A stretch of 64,000 bases of DNA from NCBI GenBank assembly GCA_025642065.1, contig JAODUP010000583.1, positions 124,001 through 188,000 of the forward strand. Reading direction: 5' to 3'. Made by a program: the position numbers and the translations under genes. The notes below the pieces were generated by a model. The model did no database searches. It was given only the letters and a program-made list of their open reading frames with translations, and was not told the origin of the DNA. Of the stretch, positions 51,753-60,354 are shown one piece after another (within the stretch, counting starts at the first letter, position 1; the number at the start of each line of letters is the position of its first letter). This DNA is from Paralvinella palmiformis. Taxonomy: Eukaryota; Annelida; Polychaeta; Terebellida; Alvinellidae.

Positions 51753-53151
51753 CTTTTTGGATATCTAGATATGCGCTTTGACCTTCACACAATTCAACCA
51801 ATTCGCCCCCCTGTGCCAAAAGATGGATCCGAGCAATCATTTCATCTTGTTTTTGGGGCAATAAATATACTTTATTTTCTAACTCTTGTTGTTTTTCCCA
51901 TAACATTATTTGTGCCATTACTTGGTTGCTAAAACTAATGCTCATAATAAAACTGGGATGTCCAGTAGCACAACCAAGATTTACCAACCGTCCTTCCGCA
52001 AGGATAATAATACAATGATTATCTGGAAACACATATTTAGCCACTTGTGCCTTGATGGGCTGTCGCTTGACTCCCTCTCTAATAAGTGATGCAACCTGTA
52101 TTTCATTATCAAAATGACCGATGTTGCACACAATTGCATAATCTTTCATCTTTTTCATATGAGAAACTGTAATAACATCAGTGTTTCCCGTTGCTGTCAC
52201 AAAAATATCTGCTTCGTGCACCACCGAATCTACACTTTTCACCGCATAACCCTCCATCAGTGCTTGCAACGCACAAATAGGATCTGATTCGGAAATAATA
52301 ACACGTGCCCCATATCCCCGCAAACTTTGTGCACATCCTTTCCCTACATTTCCATATCCACACACAACCACAGTTTTGCCTGCAATCATTACATCTGTTG
52401 CACGTTTGATCCCATCAATCAAACTTTCACGACATCCATACAGATTATCAAATTTACTTTTAGTTACTGAGTCGTTCACATTAATAGCAGGAATTAAAAG
52501 GCTATTTTCTTCCTCCCGCTGATGAAGCCGTAGCACACCTGTAGTGGTCTCTTCACTAACACCCCGTAAATCTTCTTTACAGCGATGCCAAAAACTGCTA
52601 TCACGTGCAAAAATTTGTTTTAATAACCGTTTTAATTCATGTTCATCTTCATTGTGAGAATCTTCTTCAACCCACTGCGATCCATCTTCTAACTCACATC
52701 CCTTATGAAATAATAATGCGGCATCACCCCCGTCATCCACAATAAGTTGAGGTCCCATATTACGAGGAAAGGAGAAAGCCTGCCATAATAAATCCCAATA
52801 TTCAGCTACGGTTTCACCCTTCCATGCAAACACTGGTACTGATGAATAGTTTGTTGTACCTTTTACCACCGCAGCAGCCGCATGATCTTGGGTAGAAAAT
52901 ATGTTGCAACTTGCCCACCGCACATCCGCACCAAGCATTACCAGTGTTTCAATTAATACTGCTGTCTGCACTGTCATATGTAGACTTCCAGTAATACGCA
53001 CTTCTTTTAAGGGCTTGTTAGTCTCAAATTGATCACGTAAGCTCATAAGACCTGGCATTTCCTGTTCGGCGAGCAAAATTTCTTTTCTTCCCCATTCAGC
53101 AAGCTTAAGGTCTTTAATCTGATATGGAAACGAAGTGGGTATCATATTCAT
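51718..53151 (-). CDS. ahcY: S-adenosylhomocysteine hydrolase
   Basis: Reversible hydrolysis of SAH to homocysteine and adenosine, NAD-dependent. 477 residues. NAD-binding [17 protein letters not shown], the [10 protein letters not shown] segment, [25 protein letters not shown] and the C-terminal [10 protein letters not shown] (Lys/Tyr residues that reach the partner subunit) are present. Many spirochaetes use SAH nucleosidase instead, so the full-length AhcY with MetK and MetF defines a complete methyl cycle apart from methionine synthase. The start overlaps the lipA stop (ATGA). Confidence 0.97.
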   Translation of the reverse strand: MNMIPTSFPYQIKDLKLAEWGRKEILLAEQEMPGLMSLRDQFETNKPLKEVRITGSLHMTVQTAVLIETLVMLGADVRWASCNIFSTQDHAAAAVVKGTTNYSSVPVFAWKGETVAEYWDLLWQAFSFPRNMGPQLIVDDGGDAALLFHKGCELEDGSQWVEEDSHNEDEHELKRLLKQIFARDSSFWHRCKEDLRGVSEETTTGVLRLHQREEENSLLIPAINVNDSVTKSKFDNLYGCRESLIDGIKRATDVMIAGKTVVVCGYGNVGKGCAQSLRGYGARVIISESDPICALQALMEGYAVKSVDSVVHEADIFVTATGNTDVITVSHMKKMKDYAIVCNIGHFDNEIQVASLIREGVKRQPIKAQVAKYVFPDNHCIIILAEGRLVNLGCATGHPSFIMSISFSNQVMAQIMLWEKQQELENKVYLLPQKQDEMIARIHLLAQGGELVELCEGQSAYLDIQKDGPYKPREYRY

Positions 53152-54047
53152 GATTTCCTATTTTTGTATAATGGATGTATCTTCTTTCTTAGGGCTTCGT
53201 AATCCATTCCCGCATGATACGAAGATCGTATCAATGTACCCGACTCACAATAAACAAAACCTTTTGAATAAGCTATCTCTTTCATTTCTAAAAACTCATC
53301 TGGGTGCCAATATTTCTGTACAGGTATCTGATGTGCAGTAGGTTGTAAATATTGACCAATATTCAATACTTGCACTTCATGCGCCAATAAATCATCCATT
53401 GTAGCTAACACTTCTTCTTTAGATTCACCTAATCCAAGCATGATACTAGATTTAATGATAACTGTCGTATTTACTTTTCTTGAATACGACAGCACATTCA
53501 ATGAACGATCATAATCAGAGCGAGATCGTACTTGTGGAGTGAGGCGTCTTACTGTTTCTATATTATGACTCATAATATCTGGTTGACTTTCCACAACCAT
53601 TCGAATCCATTTTTCTATTCCCATAAAATCTCCTGTTAATAATTCAATACTGCATTGTGGATTTTTTCTTCTTATTGCTTTAACCGTTTGTATTACAACA
53701 GAAGCTCCTGTATCAGGAAGATCATCACGGTCAACCATAGTGATTACCGCATGTTTTAATTCTAATTTATGAATAGACTCAGCAACTCTCTCTGGTTCTC
53801 GCGTATCCACCATATGAGGAAGTCCTGTTTTAATAGCACAAAAACGACACCTCCGTGTGCATACATCTCCCAAAATCATAAACGTAGCTGTACGATGTAA
53901 CCCCCAGCACTCATATATATTAGGACACCGTGCTTCTTGGCACACTGTATGTAGATGGTCATCGGAAACCATTTTCTTAAGAAGTAGATATTCTTTATTA
54001 GTATAAGGATGTATTTTCAACCAGGGAGGCTTTTTCTTTGTCTTCAT
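53148..54047 (-). CDS. lipA: Lipoyl synthase
   Basis: Radical-SAM enzyme inserting two sulfurs in protein-bound octanoate. 299 residues: the auxiliary cluster motif [12 protein letters not shown] (N-terminal), the radical-SAM motif CTRRCRFC (Cys-x3-Cys-x2-Cys) and the conserved C-terminal RSSYHAG. It uses SAM made by MetK, encoded two genes downstream; gcvH is upstream with a 4-base overlap. Confidence 0.97.
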   Translation of the reverse strand: MKTKKKPPWLKIHPYTNKEYLLLKKMVSDDHLHTVCQEARCPNIYECWGLHRTATFMILGDVCTRRCRFCAIKTGLPHMVDTREPERVAESIHKLELKHAVITMVDRDDLPDTGASVVIQTVKAIRRKNPQCSIELLTGDFMGIEKWIRMVVESQPDIMSHNIETVRRLTPQVRSRSDYDRSLNVLSYSRKVNTTVIIKSSIMLGLGESKEEVLATMDDLLAHEVQVLNIGQYLQPTAHQIPVQKYWHPDEFLEMKEIAYSKGFVYCESGTLIRSSYHAGMDYEALRKKIHPLYKNRKS

Positions 54048-54445
54048 TCTTTTTTCTCTAGATATTGGTGATAAGATTGTACATCAAGAAAACCCCGAAG
54101 CTCATCTTTCTTTGCAAGCCGAAGTTCTACCAACCACACGTTTTCCGGAGCAACAGTATTTATATATTCAGGATTATCAAGCACTAGTTTATTACATTTG
54201 AGAACTCGTCCACTTACTGGACTATATATATCATTTGCAATTTTAACACTTTCAATAACAACTAGTGTTTCATCTTTGTGTACTACTGCGTCCACAACAG
54301 GCAATTCGATAAAGGTAATATCTCCTAATTCTTTTTTTAAATAACCAGTAATACCCACGCGCACAATATCGTCATTTACATCCATCCATATATGCTCACG
54401 ACTGTAACACATATGCAATGTGTCAGAGTTTCTTAGTTTATCCAC
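54044..54445 (-). CDS. gcvH: Glycine cleavage system H protein
   Basis: Lipoyl-carrying protein. 133 residues; the lipoyl Lys is in VVIESVKIANDIYSPVSG. YSREHIWMDV, GITGYLKKELGDITFIELP and the VNTVAPENVWLVELRL-like end fit. The start is GTG 54443-54445, which lies inside the first DnaA box; an internal ATG at 54412 would leave only two residues before the family's Tyr and is less likely. GcvP and GcvT are not in the window, so H may also serve as a lipoyl carrier/relay for LipA or LplA. Confidence 0.93.
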   Translation of the reverse strand: MDKLRNSDTLHMCYSREHIWMDVNDDIVRVGITGYLKKELGDITFIELPVVDAVVHKDETLVVIESVKIANDIYSPVSGRVLKCNKLVLDNPEYINTVAPENVWLVELRLAKKDELRGFLDVQSYHQYLEKKE

Positions 54446-54457
54446 AGCTTATCCACA
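54438..54457 (+). promoter_or_regulatory. Pair of DnaA boxes at the gcvH start
   Basis: Two perfect TTATCCACA boxes at 54438-54446 and 54449-54457, in the same orientation and 11 bases apart (one helical turn). The first overlaps the gcvH GTG start. The boxes face a second pair at 54619-54638 across an AT-rich gap. Confidence 0.85.
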
Positions 54458-54618
54458 TATCATACATATATTTTCTATAATTGTGTTCTTTTTTTCTTGC
54501 AAAAAAAAATATTCTATTCGACAGAATACCCGCTAAAATAGGATAATATATCTAATATAGTAGATTTATTTATCATCCCAAGTATTAGCATCTTATCGAA
54601 CCAAACAATATCTACTTC

Positions 54619-54638
54619 TTTTCCACAACTTATCCACA
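54619..54638 (+). promoter_or_regulatory. Pair of DnaA boxes near the jag 3' end
   Basis: TTTTCCACA (54619-54627, one mismatch) and perfect TTATCCACA (54630-54638), the same orientation and 11-base spacing as the pair at 54438-54457. The 160 bases between the two pairs are AT-rich (A8/T7 runs near 54486-54510). Confidence 0.8.
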
Positions 54639-54644
54639 TAATCA

Positions 54645-55277
54645 TTACCTTTCCAAAAAAACTTGTACCTGCTTATAATAAGCATCAGCCTCTCCAACAC
54701 TTTTAGTTGATAATTGTTCAACTTCAGCTACTGCTTGGTGGATAATTCTTCGCTCACTGGGCGCCATTGAAGAAAATGTATACTGTTTCCCCGTTCTTTT
54801 TACCTTAGTAATTATCTGTGCAACAAGGCGTAATAATTTTTGTTTTTTACGCTCACGGTATTGTTCTACATCCAGTAATACTCTTTTTTCCATAGCTAAA
54901 CGTCTTGAAATCGCATGTACAATACGCTGTAACGAATCCAATGTCTTCCCATCTTTACCTATCAAAAGTGATGCATCTTCGCTATAAATATTAATAGAAA
55001 TGATTTTATCATTTCTATCTACAATATCAACGCCGCCTCGAATATTCATTCTTTGTAACAATCCCTGAATAAAATCCATTATAGCATGCTCATAATCAGT
55101 TTCAGCCGAAAGTGATACTTGCTGAACTGTTCTTACTTTAATGCGTGCTTTTCGGCCAAAGATACCTCGTTTATCTTCCAGTATTTCCACATCGAATTGA
55201 TCACGAGTAATACCCAAGGTTGCAATTGCCAACGATATGGCATCTTCTACTGTTTTTTCTTCAAACTCAGCTTCCAT
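54645..55277 (-). CDS. jag: Jag/KhpB RNA-binding protein
   Basis: 210 residues: Jag_N (KTVEDAISLAIATLGI, then EDKRGIFGRKARIKV), KH domain (ASLLIGKDGKTLDSLQRIV; a GKDG loop) and R3H domain (APSERRIIHQAVAEV). KhpB-type proteins bind RNA and influence cell division and envelope genes. It overlaps the yidC stop by 11 bases, the usual pairing. Confidence 0.95.
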   Translation of the reverse strand: MEAEFEEKTVEDAISLAIATLGITRDQFDVEILEDKRGIFGRKARIKVRTVQQVSLSAETDYEHAIMDFIQGLLQRMNIRGGVDIVDRNDKIISINIYSEDASLLIGKDGKTLDSLQRIVHAISRRLAMEKRVLLDVEQYRERKKQKLLRLVAQIITKVKRTGKQYTFSSMAPSERRIIHQAVAEVEQLSTKSVGEADAYYKQVQVFLER

Positions 55278-56961
55278 TTTTACTCCCCTTTCTTGTAAAA
55301 GTATTAGTCATATATTGTTGCCCCACCGTTAAAAGATTAGAAGAAATCCAATAGAGTAATAATCCAGAGGGCATATTGTAAAGAATAAAGAAGAAAAATA
55401 TGGGAAATCCATATCGAAAAAGTAACTCATGACCACGGCTCTGCGTGGTTTGCATACTAGGATTAAAAAGAAATGTAAGAAATTGCGAAGCAAGAAAAAT
55501 AAAGGGTAATATTCGTAAATCAGTCCATCCAATAAAAGGAAGAGAAAAACTAAATGATAAAACTGATTCTGGCAAGGAAAGATCATTAACCCATCCAGGA
55601 ATAAATACTGCTCCTCTTAAATCAAAATCATTCCCCAACAAGCCAAACATTGCAAGAAAAAAAGGAAATTGTATTAAAAGTGGCAAACATCCACTGGCAG
55701 GATTAATTTTTTCACGTCTATATAATTCCGCAATTTCCCTGTTCATACGTTCAGAATCATTTTTAAATTGTTCACGTATGTTTTTTATTTGAGGATTAAG
55801 CTTTTGCAATCTTGCCATCGATTTTTGCCCTTTTAAGGTCAGTGGCAACAAAGCAATTTTAACAATTACAGTCAACAAAATTATTGTGATTCCATAGTTA
55901 GGTATGATCACATAAATAAGTTGCATAATAAATTTTAAGACCACTTCCAACCATCCAAAAAGAAACCGGGTATCAACAGACTGGTCTAGTTGTAATCCTT
56001 GCGTATGCCAAGAATTATCTTCTGGATGATTAAAACGAGCTAAAATATTCTTTCTTTTAGGACCAATATAGATTTTATAGGTATCCCGAGATACAGAAGC
56101 TTTTATTTGAGGTCGAATAAGATATATCTGATGCTTCTCATCACTTCCTTCTCCTTCACGCATTAAAAGAGCTGTATAATCATAAATATCAGGAACAAGT
56201 ATCAATGAAAAATACTTTCCTAATATAGCAAGCCATGAGGGATGGTTGGATACAACATACCCCTTATTTGACTTCACATTAATATTTTTTTTCTTGTTTC
56301 TTTGGAAAAGAGAAAATTTTCGAAAATCACTTTTAGTATTTAAAGCAGTAAAGGAAGGTCCAATTTGTGGACCGATATATAAACTATAAGCATTGCCCGC
56401 ATAATCAAGTGGTAGATATTCATTGACCATATTTTTTAATTCTATCTCTAATTCAAACAAATATTCATTAGGATGAAATGTATACCGTTTAACAAGCGTG
56501 AATCTCTTATCACTATTAGGCATCGAGAACTCTCGAGAAAAATAAATTTCTTGCCCATCCAATGTCCGCCGCATAAAAAACAAAGTAGACAGTTGTTGAT
56601 CTTTTCGACCCCAAAAAATAGATCCTAACGCTGGTGCATCTTTCTTATTAAGAACCATTTGTAAGTCTTTTCCTTTATCCTTATATGCTAACAATTCTAC
56701 CGATTGGATAACACCACCATAAGGACTTAACACAACTCTTATGAGATCACTTTTATATACCACGTCAGACACATGTGATGGATTTTCTCCTACCGCAACA
56801 GGAAAGGAAAAAGGAGAGTCCTGATTTTTGTTTTCTACTGCCTGAGATACTTGCGTCGTATATGTTGTTGGATTGTGGGTAATCGAGCGATATTGCCAAT
56901 AATAACTAATAAAAATAATAATAGTAGAAAAAATAGCAGCTAGTACGATGTTTTTTGTCAT
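55267..56961 (-). CDS. yidC: Membrane protein insertase YidC
   Basis: 564 residues, the Gram-negative long form: N-terminal membrane anchor (about 5-22), a large periplasmic domain (about 45-330), then the five-helix insertase core with QKSMARLQKLNPQIKNIREQ and NPASGCLPLLIQFPFFLAMF. The Arg of the hydrophilic groove is expected near the LPLTLKGQKS region. It acts with YidD (37819-38109) and Sec. Confidence 0.96.
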   Translation of the reverse strand: MTKNIVLAAIFSTIIIFISYYWQYRSITHNPTTYTTQVSQAVENKNQDSPFSFPVAVGENPSHVSDVVYKSDLIRVVLSPYGGVIQSVELLAYKDKGKDLQMVLNKKDAPALGSIFWGRKDQQLSTLFFMRRTLDGQEIYFSREFSMPNSDKRFTLVKRYTFHPNEYLFELEIELKNMVNEYLPLDYAGNAYSLYIGPQIGPSFTALNTKSDFRKFSLFQRNKKKNINVKSNKGYVVSNHPSWLAILGKYFSLILVPDIYDYTALLMREGEGSDEKHQIYLIRPQIKASVSRDTYKIYIGPKRKNILARFNHPEDNSWHTQGLQLDQSVDTRFLFGWLEVVLKFIMQLIYVIIPNYGITIILLTVIVKIALLPLTLKGQKSMARLQKLNPQIKNIREQFKNDSERMNREIAELYRREKINPASGCLPLLIQFPFFLAMFGLLGNDFDLRGAVFIPGWVNDLSLPESVLSFSFSLPFIGWTDLRILPFIFLASQFLTFLFNPSMQTTQSRGHELLFRYGFPIFFFFILYNMPSGLLLYWISSNLLTVGQQYMTNTFTRKGSKNGS

Positions 56962-56972
56962 ATCATTACCTA

Positions 56973-57317
56973 TTAAATATTCCGTAGCCGCTTTATTTTT
57001 TGAAAAAGTTGTACCAAACTATTCTGAACCACAGAAAATGAGTTATTATTACCACGTAATTGAATAATTATATCATAAGGATGGACAAATTTATGCTTAT
57101 ATGTACGATATATTTCTCGCAACCATCTTTTTTTTAAATTTCTTTTTACCGCATTGATAGCACTTCTTACAGTAAAAAGAACACGGGTATAAGAATATGT
57201 ACTTTTTTTATAATAAAGAGTAATTGGTCCATTATAAAAAGCCTGCCTACATTCAAATACCTGAACTATCTCTTGCCTTTTTCTAAGAATTTCTTGCTTA
57301 GTAAGGCTTTTTCTCAT
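56973..57317 (-). CDS. rnpA: Ribonuclease P protein component
   Basis: 114 residues. The fold motif is clear in the [19 protein letters not shown] helix (RNR-like motif), with [11 protein letters not shown] at the start and the C-terminal strands [10 protein letters not shown]. The start lies 20 bases inside the rpmH gene, an overlap also known from Thermus. The RNase P RNA gene is not in the window. Confidence 0.94.
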   Translation of the reverse strand: MRKSLTKQEILRKRQEIVQVFECRQAFYNGPITLYYKKSTYSYTRVLFTVRSAINAVKRNLKKRWLREIYRTYKHKFVHPYDIIIQLRGNNNSFSVVQNSLVQLFQKIKRLRNI

Positions 57318-57453
57318 CAGAAACAGTTAGTTTATAGCGTCCTTTAGCACGCCTTCGTTTTAAAACTAACCTTCCCCCTTTTGTTTTCATTCTTGCCCGA
57401 AATCCAAACTTTCGAACTCTTTTCATCCTACTTGGTTGATATGTACGTTTCAT
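57298..57453 (-). CDS. rpmH: 50S ribosomal protein L34
   Basis: 51 residues: [20 protein letters not shown] beginning, then [19 protein letters not shown], the full L34 signature, with a short 8-residue C-terminal extension. The 3' end overlaps rnpA by 20 bases in another frame. Confidence 0.97.
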   Translation of the reverse strand: MKRTYQPSRMKRVRKFGFRARMKTKGGRLVLKRRRAKGRYKLTVSDEKKPY

Positions 57454-57516
57454 GATTTCTTTACCTCATTAATTCTATACAGCTTATATGCATAGTATCT
57501 ATACCAGAAAAAAAAG

Positions 57517-57966
57517 TCAAGAATAGTTTTTTTTAATTAACTCGATAATATGCGATACTTTTGTATCAAAATTAGTATGTTCAGTAGGCATAGTGGGATT
57601 CTTAGGGGAAATAATAGGTTGCTGAGTAGTTATACTAACACATTTTTTAAAAGAATTTTTTTTTAATTGGTACTGTTCCTTGTCCATGGAAAGGATAAAA
57701 TGAATTTTTTTAATTGAGATTTCTTTCACTTTTCTTTTTAACGCCCTTAAAAAATTTTGTTCTTCCATATGTAACTTGGTTATCCATGCAGGGTGATCTA
57801 CTGTAACAACGAGAGTCTCTCCCTGTATATGATCAATAATCGCATGCCCCAAATATTTTTCTCCTATAATCACATTCCATGCACGTAGCAAAGGAGCATA
57901 AGGATGTTTTTCAACCTGCTGTATTAAGGATGAGATATACTTAGATGCTTTAACGGGATCCTTCAT
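57517..57966 (-). CDS. DUF721/DciA-like protein
   Basis: About 149 residues from ATG 57966 (overlapping the recF 3' end by 17 bases); a slightly longer start is possible. The DciA-type domain is at about 15-90 (APLLRAWNVIIGEKYLGHA, TLVVTVDHPAWITKLH). The C-terminal part is Lys/Thr/Pro-rich and probably disordered. DciA loads or regulates the replicative helicase in many bacteria lacking DnaC; the position after recF matches Treponema TP0004. Confidence 0.85.
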   Translation of the reverse strand: MKDPVKASKYISSLIQQVEKHPYAPLLRAWNVIIGEKYLGHAIIDHIQGETLVVTVDHPAWITKLHMEEQNFLRALKRKVKEISIKKIHFILSMDKEQYQLKKNSFKKCVSITTQQPIISPKNPTMPTEHTNFDTKVSHIIELIKKNYS

Positions 57967-59026
57967 ATATATCGCCAGCATGTACAGTGTAATACTTTGT
58001 CTGCTTTGTGTAAAAGCGTTGAAATTGTTTTTCTTTTAAAAAGGTAAAAAATACTTGATCATATGGAGGAATAAAAGACAAAAACCTATTTTGATAAATT
58101 TCATCCAATTCAAGTAATACGTCATCAAATAAAAGAATAGGCTGATAAGAATAAGTCTCATTACTAATTTGAGCTTGTATGATTTTAAAAATAAGAGAAA
58201 GTAAGCGTATTTGCCCTGTAGAGGCAACAGATGTAAAATTTTTTCCTGAAAAGAATACATCGATATCGTCTCTATGAGGACCAGTAAGCGTCATTCTCAT
58301 AAGTAATTCTTTATCTCTTACTGTTTTTACATATGAAAGTATTTTTTCCTTCTCAGAATTTTTCCATGATGTCTTATAGGTTATTTTAAGAAGAGATTTC
58401 ATTCCTGAAACATGGGAAAAAATTTCTCCAATACGAGAGGAAAATCGTTCTAAAAAACCTAATCGTTCTTGTACTATTTGCATTCCATATTCTACTAATT
58501 GCATATCAAGAACATCTAATAGAATTGTATCTTGTGATTTTAAAATAATATTACGATTATAGAGAACTTTTTTATAGCTTCTTAATACATCAATATAAAG
58601 AGGATTAATAATACTTAAACATTGATCAAGATATCTTCTCCTCAATAAAGGAGATCCATTAATATATTGAATATCTTCATGCACAAATGCTACACATTGC
58701 ACATTATGTAAAAGATCTCTTCTGTCTTTTAATATTTTGTCATTAACATACACTGTCTTTTTTTTATTTTCAAAAAAAACCGAAATATCAATATCAGAAT
58801 AAAAATATCCCTTAACACTCATATCATGCATTCCCATCCTACAAATATCTTCAAACTTTCTTGATCGGAAACTATTAGCAAGGCAAAGCATATAAATACT
58901 TTCAAGAATATTAGTTTTCCCTTGCCCGTTTTTACCCACTAAGATAACTTCAGGTGCATCAAAGAAATATTCCTTATCTTTTAAATTTCTAAAATGGTAA
59001 GTTTTATGTCGTAAAATGCGAGGCAA
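57950..59026 (-). CDS. recF: DNA replication and repair protein RecF
   Basis: 358 residues, SMC-like ATPase. Walker A is GKNGQGKTNILES (about 33-45), then the coiled region, the signature TGPHRDDIDVFF and Walker B ILLFDDVLLELD. It works with RecR (1253-1840) and RecO at gaps. It is 5 bases downstream of dnaN. Confidence 0.96.
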   Translation of the reverse strand: MPRILRHKTYHFRNLKDKEYFFDAPEVILVGKNGQGKTNILESIYMLCLANSFRSRKFEDICRMGMHDMSVKGYFYSDIDISVFFENKKKTVYVNDKILKDRRDLLHNVQCVAFVHEDIQYINGSPLLRRRYLDQCLSIINPLYIDVLRSYKKVLYNRNIILKSQDTILLDVLDMQLVEYGMQIVQERLGFLERFSSRIGEIFSHVSGMKSLLKITYKTSWKNSEKEKILSYVKTVRDKELLMRMTLTGPHRDDIDVFFSGKNFTSVASTGQIRLLSLIFKIIQAQISNETYSYQPILLFDDVLLELDEIYQNRFLSFIPPYDQVFFTFLKEKQFQRFYTKQTKYYTVHAGDIYEGSR

Positions 59027-59031
59027 TAGTA

Positions 59032-60135
59032 TTACGCGTCAACACGCATAGGCATAATAATATGAATACTGTTTTCATCCCCAGTTATTGTAATTACTTT
59101 ATGAGGATCACTAAATTTTATATTTACTTCATCATTTAATATAAGAAGAGGATCGAGTAAATACTGATAATTAAATGAAAATTTCATTTCAGGTCCTTCA
59201 TACTCACAAAAAATAGTTTCTTTAACATATCCTCTTTCAATTTCTTCTGAGTAAAGTGTTATGGTATTTTTAGCAAAAAGACAAAAAATACGTTTTGATT
59301 TTTCTGTAAATAATGACACCCTCTTAAGCGCATTAATAAAATGACTTGTTTTTACATTTAAAGAATAATCTTGAGTTTTAGGGATAACCCTCATGTAATC
59401 AGGAAAAGGTCCTTCAATAAGAATTGAAGAGATAATAATATTCTGAAAAGAAAAATAAATAGTCTTCTCATAAATACCTATTTTCACCTCACCCTCTTTT
59501 TGGAGTAATTTCATAAGTAATTTTAGTATTTTAGGAGGAATAATTACACCATCAAAAGAAGTTGGTACATCGCTAAGAAATGTCTTAGAATACGATAATC
59601 TTTTCCCATCAGTTGCAACAAAAAGAAGATTATTATCCTCTATTTGCATATATACCCCATTCATAAAAAAACGTGACTCATCATCAGATACCGCAAAAAC
59701 TGTTTCATGAATCATCTTTTCCAACTTTTCCCTAGAAAGAGAAAAAAACACATCTTCAGGGGCTTTAATAAAAGAGGGAAATTCATCAAAAGGAAGTGTG
59801 TTCATTGTGAATTTTACATTTCCTTGAGAAGGAGTAAGAATAAGCCTATTTTCTTCAAGCATCTCAAAAGTAAGCTCTTTTTCTATAAGTGATTGAACAG
59901 CTCGATAACATGTCTCACAATGAATTGTAATAGATTTTTCATCTTCAGAAAAATTATCAACAAGTAGAGAAGCTTTAAAATATGTATTAGTATCTGTTGC
60001 TTGTAATGTAAGGGTATTTTTTAAAAGAGACATACTTATGTTTGATAAAATGGAAACAAAATTTTTAGCACTTATTACATCTTGTGCAATTTGAAGTATA
60101 TAAAAAAGCTCTTTTTTATCAATTGTAAATTTCAT
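59032..60135 (-). CDS. dnaN: DNA polymerase III sliding clamp (beta)
   Basis: 367 residues, three clamp domains. Family stretches are SILSNISMSLLKNTLTLQATD at the start, FVATDGKRLSY in domain 2 and the C-terminal IHIIMPMR where the peptide-binding pocket ends. Normal length. It is separated from dnaA by 219 bases. Confidence 0.97.
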   Translation of the reverse strand: MKFTIDKKELFYILQIAQDVISAKNFVSILSNISMSLLKNTLTLQATDTNTYFKASLLVDNFSEDEKSITIHCETCYRAVQSLIEKELTFEMLEENRLILTPSQGNVKFTMNTLPFDEFPSFIKAPEDVFFSLSREKLEKMIHETVFAVSDDESRFFMNGVYMQIEDNNLLFVATDGKRLSYSKTFLSDVPTSFDGVIIPPKILKLLMKLLQKEGEVKIGIYEKTIYFSFQNIIISSILIEGPFPDYMRVIPKTQDYSLNVKTSHFINALKRVSLFTEKSKRIFCLFAKNTITLYSEEIERGYVKETIFCEYEGPEMKFSFNYQYLLDPLLILNDEVNIKFSDPHKVITITGDENSIHIIMPMRVDA

Positions 60136-60354
60136 TTACTTATTTCCCTACTACTATAGTATTATATATATATAGATAGTAGAAGTAGTAGGCTCTCTTA
60201 ATTTGTTAATAGGTAAGTTAAATACTTTTTTTGTAGTTAATTAGGATTCAGATTAGATCTGCACAATTATACACTTTATTAAGGTTTTCCAGGTTTTTTT
60301 CTTATAGAAAGATAATTTCTACATGTTATCAACAGGATATAAAATTTATTGTAA
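60136..60354. other. dnaN-dnaA intergenic region, likely oriC
   Basis: 219 AT-rich bases. It contains a DnaA-box-like TTATCAACA at 60326-60334 and several runs such as TATATATATAGA near 60164-60175. By hand counts, plus-strand A exceeds T in dnaN, whereas T clearly exceeds A in dnaA (for example T29/A17 in 60361-60420 and T30/A13 in 60541-60600), so the skew flips across this gap. In Borrelia the origin is also between dnaA and dnaN. Confidence 0.6.

Noticed and set aside
54446..54644. SAM riboswitch controlling the gcvH-lipA-ahcY-metK-metF operon
   Set aside because: No SAM-riboswitch-like paired stems or terminator were visible; the region is explained better by DnaA boxes and AT-rich sequence.
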